A DNA stretch of 19,914 nt from an uncultured Novosphingobium sp. (GTDB lineage Bacteria; Pseudomonadota; Alphaproteobacteria; Sphingomonadales; Sphingomonadaceae), in assembly GCA_946886365.1 (NCBI GenBank), contig CAMPIM010000070.1:1-19914 (forward strand), written 5' to 3'. The notes beneath the pieces were generated by a model. The model had not been told where the DNA came from, searched no databases, and saw only the letters and a list, made by a program, of their open reading frames with translations. The stretch's first letter is position 1, and every line of letters begins with the position of its first letter. A program made the translations under genes and the position numbers. Below, one piece after another: positions 14,218 to 19,914 of this stretch.

Positions 14218-15714
14218 ATGACATTAGATCTTACTACTTACCGTCGCCATTGGTTCACTGACGGTATCGCCGCCCGCCGTGACATCCTGGCAGGCATCGT
14301 CGTCGCGCTCGCGCTTATCCCTGAGGCGATCGGCTTCTCCATCATCGCGGGCGTCGATCCGCGTGTCGGTCTGTATGCTTCTGTCGCCATTGCGATGACC
14401 ATCGCTCTCATAGGCGGTCGACCGGGGATGATTTCGGCAGCTACAGCAGCCGTCGCAGTCCTTGTCGTGCCACTCGTGCGGGATCACGGTGTCGAGTATC
14501 TGTTCGCCGCCACCATCCTGATGGGCGTCATTCAGATCATCGCTGGTCTACTGCGGCTGGATCTTGTCATGCAGTTCGTGTCGCGCTCGGTCATTACCGG
14601 ATTCGTTAACGCGCTCGCCATCCTGATCTTCATGGCTCAGCTTCCGCAACTTACCAATGTCGGATGGGAGACCTACGCGATGGTGGCTGGCGGCCTTGCG
14701 ATCATCTACGGGTTCCCCCGCTTCACAAAGGCGATTCCTTCGCCGCTGGTCGCAATTCTGGTGCTGAGCGCGATTAGCATTGGTCTGGGTCTCCCGGTCA
14801 ATACTGTGGGCGACATGGGTAAGCTGCCAGAGGGTCTGCCCAGCCTGGTCCTGCCCAACGTCCCTCTGACAATGGACACGCTGCGGATCATCCTACCATA
14901 TTCGCTTACGATGGCAGCGGTCGGACTGCTGGAGTCGCTTCTCACTGCGCAGATCGTCGACGATATGACGGACACTGACAGCGACAAGCGGCAGGAATGC
15001 GCCGGGCAGGGCGGTGCTAACATTGTTGCGGCTCTATTCGGCGGCATGGGCGGCTGCGCGATGATCGGCCAGTCGGTGATCAACGTAACCTCGGGCGGCC
15101 GCAGTAGGCTGTCGACCTTCGTCGCTGGCGCGTTTCTCCTCTTCTTGCTGGCGGTGCTAGGACCTTATGTCGGTCGCGTGCCGATGCCTGCTCTGGTCGC
15201 CGTAATGGTCATGGTGTCGATTGGGACGTTCAGCTGGAACTCGATTCCAAACCTGCGCCGACATCCGCCCACCTCGTCGGTCGTTATGCTGACCACCGTA
15301 ATAGTGGTCGTCGCCACACATGATCTGTCGCTCGGAGTGCTTGCCGGTGTGCTGCTCTCCGGCATCTTCTTCGCCGGCAAGGTGCAGCGCATGTTCTCTG
15401 TCCAGCGCGAAGTATCGATCGACGGCGCACAGGCGACCTATCGTGTCAGGGGTGAGATCTTCTTCGCATCCGTGGAGCGGTTCAGGCGCGCGTTCAACGC
15501 AGAGGACACCGCAGAGAAGGTGCGTATCGATGTCGCCGATGCGCACTTCTGGGATATTTCCGGTGTCGGCGCACTCGACAAGATCGTAGCACGGTTGCGC
15601 CGAGACGGTCGTTCAGTCGAGGTGGTCGGCTACAACCGCGCCAGTGCAGACATTGTAGATCGCTTCGCACTGCATGACAAAACCGGTGTTGAGCTGGGCG
15701 TGGTCCCCCACTAA
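14218..15714 (+). CDS. SulP-family inorganic anion transporter with STAS domain (498 aa)
   Basis: This is an inner-membrane transporter for sulfate, bicarbonate or a similar anion. The SulP transmembrane domain runs from [36 protein letters not shown] through [18 protein letters not shown]. It continues to the conserved block [14 protein letters not shown] and [15 protein letters not shown]. The C-terminal STAS domain (about the last 105 residues) contains [19 protein letters not shown]. The short membrane domain resembles BicA-like members. ATG 14218 is chosen because the upstream ATG 14179 lies inside leader hairpin 3 and adds 13 unlikely residues. Codon choice differs from the neighbours, with more GGT, CTG and CTT. 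This suggests acquisition from elsewhere. The gene is convergent with an M1 peptidase gene. Confidence 0.93.
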   Translation: MTLDLTTYRRHWFTDGIAARRDILAGIVVALALIPEAIGFSIIAGVDPRVGLYASVAIAMTIALIGGRPGMISAATAAVAVLVVPLVRDHGVEYLFAATILMGVIQIIAGLLRLDLVMQFVSRSVITGFVNALAILIFMAQLPQLTNVGWETYAMVAGGLAIIYGFPRFTKAIPSPLVAILVLSAISIGLGLPVNTVGDMGKLPEGLPSLVLPNVPLTMDTLRIILPYSLTMAAVGLLESLLTAQIVDDMTDTDSDKRQECAGQGGANIVAALFGGMGGCAMIGQSVINVTSGGRSRLSTFVAGAFLLFLLAVLGPYVGRVPMPALVAVMVMVSIGTFSWNSIPNLRRHPPTSSVVMLTTVIVVVATHDLSLGVLAGVLLSGIFFAGKVQRMFSVQREVSIDGAQATYRVRGEIFFASVERFRRAFNAEDTAEKVRIDVADAHFWDISGVGALDKIVARLRRDGRSVEVVGYNRASADIVDRFALHDKTGVELGVVPH

Positions 15715-15720
15715 GCCGAT

Positions 15721-15756
15721 GGGCAGCTTTTGACGATAAACAGCTAAAGACTGCCC
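15721..15756 (+). terminator. Weak terminator-like hairpin after the SulP gene
   Basis: GGGCAG (15721-15726) can pair with CTGCCC (15751-15756) across a 24-base loop that contains AGCTTTT and a similar AGCTAAA. It starts 6 bases after the SulP stop codon and is followed only by TTCC. The large loop and missing T-run make it a weak candidate. Confidence 0.3.
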
Positions 15757-15807
15757 TTCCGCTTTCCACCCAAAACCGTCGCCCCCTCTAGGCCGCAGCA
15801 ATGAAGA

Positions 15808-15831
15808 GGGCGGCAAATCATTTCGCCGCCC
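15808..15831 (-). terminator. Terminator hairpin of the M1 peptidase gene
   Basis: GGGCGGC (15808-15814) and GCCGCCC (15825-15831) form a perfect 7-bp stem with a 10-base loop, six bases beyond the peptidase stop on the minus strand. The minus strand continues with CTCTTCATT, a moderately T-rich tail. Placement and stem strength support an intrinsic terminator. Confidence 0.6.
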
Positions 15832-15837
15832 CTCCAA

Positions 15838-18468
15838 TCACCTCTTGGCAAACCACGCCGTCAGCGCAGGCTTCAACCGCGCCCGCGTTTCGATCCGGGT
15901 CTTGATGGCGGAGATCGACCGGTCCACCACCTTGCGCGATTCCGGCGTCAGATACTGGGTCGCATAAGCATCCAGCTTCACCGCCATCGCCGGATCAGCC
16001 GACCCGCCGCCCAGCCGCGCAATCGCCTGGGACCGCGCCGACACATCGATCAGCGCCTCATATTGCTGCCGGTGCGCCAGCACATAGTCCACCGCCAGCA
16101 TCGGATGCTCCCCACCCACGGAGGAGATGATCGCCGCGCTGGTCGTCTTGCCCGGCTCATCCGTCATGGCAAGGTCGAGCGCCTTGCCCCCCAGCGCCTC
16201 ATCCTTCGCCGCGCCCAGCAACGCGAACAGCGTGCTCCGGTCCAGCGCGCTCGTCGCGCCATTGGCCATCGCCCGCAGCTTGTCCCAGGTCGCCGCATCC
16301 GCATTCCGCGCGATGATGCGCAGCCACACATTGCGCAGCGGCCCTTCCATCAACGCAGGCTCGGCAAAACGCCGCCGCGCCTCGGCAACAACCGCCTTGT
16401 CACTCATGCTACCCAGCGTCGAGACCAGCGCCGATCGCAGCACCGGCACCTGCGCGCCTTCGCCCGGCTTCGCATCATAGCCGACGCCCTTCAGCACCGC
16501 CCCCAACTTGCGCGAGGCATAGGCCGCCACTCGCGCCTGCGCCACCTTGTCGCCCTCCAGCATCGTATAGACGCTGTCCAAATAGTCCGGCACCTCGGCC
16601 AGCACGGCCGGGCTTGCGTTGGCGGGCACCGCGTCCACCATGTCCAGCGCCAGCCCGATCGGCTGATAACCGCCCAGTCCCAGCTGGAAATTATCCGCCA
16701 TCAGCCCGATCTGGTCCATCGACGACAGCCGGGTAAAGCCCGCCGCCAGCGCCTTCACATTCGCCTGCGGATAGAGCGAGCGATAATAGCCCGTCTGCCC
16801 CGCATTGATCACATAGGCCCCGCAACCGGGCAGCGTCACCGAAGCCGTCCCATTCAGGATCAGCCGCTGCGGCGCCCCGCCAATCGTCTGAGCCATCACC
16901 GGCACATTCCAGCGGAGCGGCGCCTTATCCTTCCGATCCCGGCTGAACTCACCCTGCGACAGCGCCAGCAAAGTCGATCCGCCCCGGCACTGCGCGCTGT
17001 CCACCTGGACCAGCGGAATACCCGGCTGGCTGGTGAAGTCATGCGCGATCCCGACCAGCCCCTTGGCCCCCGCGCCCTCGACTGCCTTCCACAGGTCGTC
17101 GGTCACGGTATTCCCATAGGCATGCGCCTTCATGTAGCTGCGGATGCCCTCGCGCCACACATCCTCGCCCGCATAGCCTTCCAGCATGGTGATGACCGCC
17201 TCACCCTTTTCATAGGTGATGTCGTCAAACGCTTGGTTCACCTCATCGACGGTATGGATTTTCTGCACCACCGGATGCGTGGTCACCAGCGCGTCCAATG
17301 CCATCGCCCGCTCCCGTCCGCCCACGCGGGTCAGCAGCATTTCCCAATCCGGTTGCAGCTTGTCCGTGACCTTGGTCGCCATCCAACTGGCAAAACCCTC
17401 GTTCAGCCACAGATCGTCCCACCAGGCCATGGTGACCAGATCGCCGAACCACTGATGCGCCATTTCATGCGCGACGATCGAGTAAATGGTCCGCTTGGTC
17501 CCTTCCGACGTGAATTTTGGATCGACCAGCAGTGCCCGCTCGAATGTGAAGATCGCGCCCCAATTCTCCATCGCGGAGAAGAACTGGCTCTGCCCCGGCC
17601 CCGCGACATTATCCAGCTTGGGCAGCGGGAAAGGCACGCCGAAATAGTCGTTATACCAGGGCAGGATCGCCGCCGACGCATCCAGCGCCAGTTGCGCCTT
17701 GCCCGTATTCCCCTTGCCGGTGATGACGCCCACCTCGGTCGCGCCTGCCATCTTCGTTGCGCGCTCCAACTCGCCCAGCCCGAAGAACAGCAGATAGGAT
17801 GACATTTTCGGCGAGGTGCCGAACGTCACCCGCGTCCTGCCACCGCCCATATCCTGCGACACCTTGACCGGCATGTTGCTGACCGCCAGCTGCCCAGTCG
17901 GCACGATCGCGGAAAGATCGAACGTCGCCTTGTAGCTCGGCTCGTCAAAGCTCGGCACAAACCGCCGCGCGTCCGGCGCCTCGAACTGGGTGAACAGCGC
18001 CCGCTTCTGCGCCCCCGCATTGTCCTTGTAATCCAGCGCGAACATCCCGTTCGCCTGCGTGTTGATGACACCGCCATAGGCAATATCCAGCTTGTAGCTG
18101 CCCGGCTGCACCGGCTTGCCAAAATCCAGCGTCACCGTCTGCGCATTCGCGTCGATCTTCGCCGTCCCGGTCACCGCCTTCCCCTTCGCCGGGGTCAGCG
18201 TAACACTGCCAATGCTAAGGTCAGCCGCATTCAACACCAGCACCGGCATCGCCTGCGCGACATTCAGGTCGACCGTCACCTTGCCCGTGAACTTCAGGTT
18301 CGCCGCATCCGGCACCACCTCAATGGCGTAATGACTGGGAGCCGCCCCACGCGGCAACTGCGTCGTGATCCCCGGCGCAGGCCCGGCGGGCGTTTGGGCG
18401 ATAGCAGGCTGAACAAGGGCAAGCGGCGCGGCGGCCAGCAAGAGGGACGAAATTTTGGAAAGAGACAT
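15838..18468 (-). CDS. M1-family metallopeptidase (aminopeptidase N-like), exported (876 aa)
   Basis: This zinc aminopeptidase removes N-terminal residues from peptides, here probably in the periplasm. A signal peptide (MSLSKISSLLLAAAPLALVQPAIA) precedes the mature start. An N-terminal beta domain contains QFEAPDARRFVPSFDEPSYKATF (about residues 161-183). The exopeptidase motif is SAMEN (298-302), a Ser variant of GAMEN. The zinc site HEMAH (334-338) with the third ligand Glu357 in LWLNEGFASW gives the exact HExxH-18-E spacing. A C-terminal helical ERAP1-like region completes the expected length. ATG 18468 is the only start that gives the signal peptide; GGAG lies about 11 bases upstream. The gene is transcribed alone and ends at a hairpin. 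Confidence 0.95.
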   Translation of the reverse strand: MSLSKISSLLLAAAPLALVQPAIAQTPAGPAPGITTQLPRGAAPSHYAIEVVPDAANLKFTGKVTVDLNVAQAMPVLVLNAADLSIGSVTLTPAKGKAVTGTAKIDANAQTVTLDFGKPVQPGSYKLDIAYGGVINTQANGMFALDYKDNAGAQKRALFTQFEAPDARRFVPSFDEPSYKATFDLSAIVPTGQLAVSNMPVKVSQDMGGGRTRVTFGTSPKMSSYLLFFGLGELERATKMAGATEVGVITGKGNTGKAQLALDASAAILPWYNDYFGVPFPLPKLDNVAGPGQSQFFSAMENWGAIFTFERALLVDPKFTSEGTKRTIYSIVAHEMAHQWFGDLVTMAWWDDLWLNEGFASWMATKVTDKLQPDWEMLLTRVGGRERAMALDALVTTHPVVQKIHTVDEVNQAFDDITYEKGEAVITMLEGYAGEDVWREGIRSYMKAHAYGNTVTDDLWKAVEGAGAKGLVGIAHDFTSQPGIPLVQVDSAQCRGGSTLLALSQGEFSRDRKDKAPLRWNVPVMAQTIGGAPQRLILNGTASVTLPGCGAYVINAGQTGYYRSLYPQANVKALAAGFTRLSSMDQIGLMADNFQLGLGGYQPIGLALDMVDAVPANASPAVLAEVPDYLDSVYTMLEGDKVAQARVAAYASRKLGAVLKGVGYDAKPGEGAQVPVLRSALVSTLGSMSDKAVVAEARRRFAEPALMEGPLRNVWLRIIARNADAATWDKLRAMANGATSALDRSTLFALLGAAKDEALGGKALDLAMTDEPGKTTSAAIISSVGGEHPMLAVDYVLAHRQQYEALIDVSARSQAIARLGGGSADPAMAVKLDAYATQYLTPESRKVVDRSISAIKTRIETRARLKPALTAWFAKR

Positions 18469-18632
18469 CAGGTTCGCAACTCCGACACGTTGAGAACGGC
18501 ACGGCCCGGGCGGCCATGTGCCATGATAGTTGCGGGATCGAACCTTTCCGGCCGCCGGTCAAGCGGTTGTCGGAATTTTGTTGTTCGTTTGTTTAACAGG
18601 AAAAGCTTGGGATGAGTTACTCGACCTCTCCC

Positions 18633-18709
18633 GAGATGCCAGCATTCGTCGACATGACGCTAATTTTGATTTCCGTCATCCCAGCGGAAGCTGGGATCTC
18701 AGGCCGCTA
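18633..18709. repeat. REPIN-like inverted palindrome pair, family B copy 1 (left of GIY-YIG gene)
   Basis: The first half (18633-18659) is a decayed copy of the palindrome that begins GAGATGCCAGC. After a short AT-rich spacer the second half (18673-18700) reads CCGTCATCCCAGC-GGAA-GCTGGGATCTC, in inverted orientation to the first. A conserved tail, CAGGCCGCTA, follows to 18709 and contains the stop codon of the GIY-YIG gene (CTA at 18707-18709, TAG on the minus strand). The copy at 19020-19119 has the same order of parts. The rest of the 238-base gap after the M1 gene start (18469-18632) shows no gene; it should hold the M1 promoter, which I could not place. Confidence 0.85.
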
Positions 18710-18994
18710 CATGATGACCTCAAACAAGTCCCGCCACTCCGGATTGCCGGCCTCAATCAACTCGATCTTCCAATCGCGCTTCCACGCCTTCAGCGCTTTC
18801 TCGCGAGCGATGGCGAAGTCGATCTCCCCATGCTCTTCGGCAAGCACCAGCCGGTGCAGATTATATTTCCGGCAGAACTCTGACCCCTCACCGCGTCGAT
18901 GCTGATCGGCGCGAGCGGCAAGATCACTAGTCACTCCGACATAGAGCACGCCACGCGGCTTGTTGGTCATAATGTAAGTCCAACTGCGGCGCAT
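18707..18994 (-). CDS. GIY-YIG nuclease superfamily protein (95 aa)
   Basis: This is a single-domain GIY-YIG protein of the short UPF0213/YhbQ-like type. The motif is TYIMTNKPRGVLYVGVTSDLAARADQH: TYI and YVG stand for GIY and YIG. The catalytic Arg is in LAARADQHRRG, and the helix RRGEGSEFCRKYNLHRLV follows. An Ala-Ile-Ala-Arg-Glu-Lys helix (AIAREKALKAWKRDWKIELIE) contains the expected Glu. The family cleaves or binds DNA; the cellular role of these small members is unclear. ATG 18994 has AGGAG about 12 bases upstream. The gene starts 26 bases from one inverted palindrome pair and its stop codon lies in the tail of another. It may therefore be part of a repeat-mobilising unit, which is inference. 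Confidence 0.9.
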   Translation of the reverse strand: MRRSWTYIMTNKPRGVLYVGVTSDLAARADQHRRGEGSEFCRKYNLHRLVLAEEHGEIDFAIAREKALKAWKRDWKIELIEAGNPEWRDLFEVIM

Positions 18995-19019
18995 TGAACA
19001 AGCCCACTCCTAGCCTCAC

Positions 19020-19119
19020 GAGATGCCAGCTTGCGCTGGCATGACGGTGGAAAAAGTTAGAATGAAAGAGATAAAAAGGAACCGTCATCCCAGCGAAAGC
19101 TGGGATCTCAAGCCGCTAT
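19020..19119. repeat. REPIN-like inverted palindrome pair, family B copy 2 (right of GIY-YIG gene)
   Basis: The first palindrome at 19020-19047 contains GCCAGC-TTGC-GCTGGC followed by ATGACGG. A 34-base purine-rich spacer follows. The second at 19082-19109 reads CCGTCATCCCAGC-GAAA-GCTGGGATCTC. The reverse complement of the second matches the first at all but a few positions, so the unit is two REP-like sequences in inverted orientation. The tail CAAGCCGCTA at 19109-19118 matches the tail of the copy at 18700-18709. This unit fills the space between the GIY-YIG start and the queF stop. Confidence 0.87.
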
Positions 19120-19136
19120 ACCGAACAGACGCGGCC

Positions 19137-19604
19137 TCAACCCCGCCCCCGATACCCCGGCACATCCTGCGCAGGCAGCCACAGTCCCGCAGGCGGCTCG
19201 CCCGACTGCCAGAACACATCGATCGGAATCCCCCCGCGCGGATACCAATATCCCCCGATCCGCAACCACAGCGGCTGCATCTCGGCAAACAGCCGCTCGC
19301 CAATCCCCACCGTGCAATCTTCATGGAAAGCCGCATGGTTACGGAACGCCCCCAGAAACAGCTTCAACGACTTCGATTCGACGATCGTCGCGCCGGGCGC
19401 ATAGTCGATCACCAGATGGGCAAAGTCCGGCTGTCCCGTCACCGGGCAGAGCGACGTGAATTCCGGCGCGGTAAAACGCACCAGATAGGGCTTCCCAGGA
19501 CGAGGGTTGGGTACATAATCGAGGACCGCTTCCTCTGGACTGGCAGGCAGCGCGCTGCTTTGGCCCAGATGGATCGGTGCCATGCTTTGGGGTATATCGG
19601 TCAT
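19137..19604 (-). CDS. queF: NADPH-dependent 7-cyano-7-deazaguanine reductase QueF (155 aa)
   Basis: QueF reduces preQ0 to preQ1 in the synthesis of queuosine, the modified base at tRNA position 34. It is the short, unimodular type. The catalytic Cys53 is in [14 protein letters not shown] with the partner Asp60. The QueF motif ESKSLKLFL (residues 76-84) for NADPH binding follows, and then the [12 protein letters not shown] block. The C-terminal [16 protein letters not shown] is also typical. ATG 19604 fits family length; a longer frame to 19664 would add 20 residues and overlap the divergent gene. The gene is cytoplasmic and is transcribed towards the palindrome pair. Confidence 0.95.
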   Translation of the reverse strand: MTDIPQSMAPIHLGQSSALPASPEEAVLDYVPNPRPGKPYLVRFTAPEFTSLCPVTGQPDFAHLVIDYAPGATIVESKSLKLFLGAFRNHAAFHEDCTVGIGERLFAEMQPLWLRIGGYWYPRGGIPIDVFWQSGEPPAGLWLPAQDVPGYRGRG

Positions 19605-19657
19605 GACCGGCCATCTACGCCATTGCACGCCTAATGTCACCGCAACCTGATCCCGCC

Positions 19658-19914
19658 ATGCCATTCATCTCCCGTTCAGCGTCATCATTGCCTTGGCTGC
19701 TTGCCATGGGGATGCGTCCTGCCATCTTGATCGCCTTGCCGCTGCTGCTGGCCACGCCTTCGCTCGCGCAGGAACAGGGCGGCAGTGATCCCGTCTTCAC
19801 CCTGCCGCGCGCGTCCCAGCCGCCTGCTGATCCCAGCCGACAAGGGCCAGAGCTGGACGTATTTCGTGGCGCGCCGGTGACGCCGCCAGCCAGCACGCCC
19901 GTCATCACCCCGCC
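19658..19914 (+). CDS. Exported proline-rich protein, N-terminal part (3' truncated by window edge)
   Basis: A frame opens at ATG 19658 and runs without a stop to the end of the window. Alternative starts at 19706 and 19712 (MGMRPAIL) place a hydrophobic signal peptide ([19 protein letters not shown]) at the N-terminus and may be the true start. The mature region seen so far is low in complexity, with many Pro residues ([32 protein letters not shown]). This suggests a periplasmic or envelope linker before a domain beyond the window. It is divergent from queF with only 53 bases between the ATGs. I do not recognise the protein. The absence of a ribosome site lowers certainty about the start. 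Confidence 0.6.
   Translation, partial: MPFISRSASSLPWLLAMGMRPAILIALPLLLATPSLAQEQGGSDPVFTLPRASQPPADPSRQGPELDVFRGAPVTPPASTPVITP

Noticed and set aside
16063..17802. 579-codon open frame on the plus strand opposite the M1 peptidase gene
   Set aside because: It is the antisense shadow of a GC-rich gene. The translation is rich in Arg, His and Gln with no domain, and the opposite frame has complete catalytic motifs.
18633..19119. Repeats around the GIY-YIG gene as a CRISPR array
   Set aside because: There are only two units, about 390 bases apart with a gene between, each itself an inverted pair. There are no regular spacers or cas genes.

Overview
This 19.9 kb window is GC-rich chromosomal DNA from an alphaproteobacterium, most likely a sphingomonad (Sphingobium/Sphingomonas/Novosphingobium group). 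That placement is inference. It rests on the protein style (DUF3297, HspQ, an isolated recF, a periplasmic M1 aminopeptidase, a Tat-exported dienelactone hydrolase) and on intergenic palindromes of the kind common in these genomes. No CRISPR array, prophage, insertion sequence or integrase was seen.

Layout. 1-786 (+): the 3' end of a trypsin-like protease gene and a DUF3297 gene. 913-3430 (-): two tandem paralogous secreted CHAP-domain proteins and recF. 3471-3995 (-): a small lipoprotein. 4100-4636 (+): a periplasmic PrxQ-like peroxiredoxin, divergent from the lipoprotein. 4743-7931 (-): dienelactone hydrolase, a gamma-glutamylcyclotransferase-like protein, a probable 27-residue membrane peptide with its own terminator, a DUF72 protein and an exported cyclophilin. 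8081-10558 (+): an overlapping three-gene operon of GT4 glycosyltransferase, ECF sigma factor and membrane anti-sigma factor. 10591-10680 (-): tRNA-Ser(CGA). 10805-13985 (+): hspQ, an SGNH hydrolase and an OPT-family transporter. 14218-15714 (+): a SulP anion transporter with a structured leader. 15838-18468 (-): M1 aminopeptidase. 18707-18994 (-): a GIY-YIG nuclease between two paired palindromes. 19137-19604 (-): queF. 19658-end (+): the start of a secreted protein.

How the genes fit together. Most are envelope or housekeeping functions: periplasmic hydrolases, transporters, stress response and queuosine synthesis. The sigma/anti-sigma pair is translationally coupled to a glycosyltransferase, which suggests an envelope-stress or surface-glycan regulon. 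hspQ appears to have a heat-shock-type promoter so close to the ATG that its mRNA would be leaderless or nearly so.

The most interesting items are: (1) the GIY-YIG gene packed between two REPIN-like units of inverted palindrome pairs, with its stop codon inside the conserved tail of one unit; (2) a roughly 120-nt leader before the SulP gene with three predicted hairpins, the last pairing almost up to the start codon; (3) a second inverted-pair repeat family whose two copies both sit between convergent genes. All structures were read by eye and not computed.
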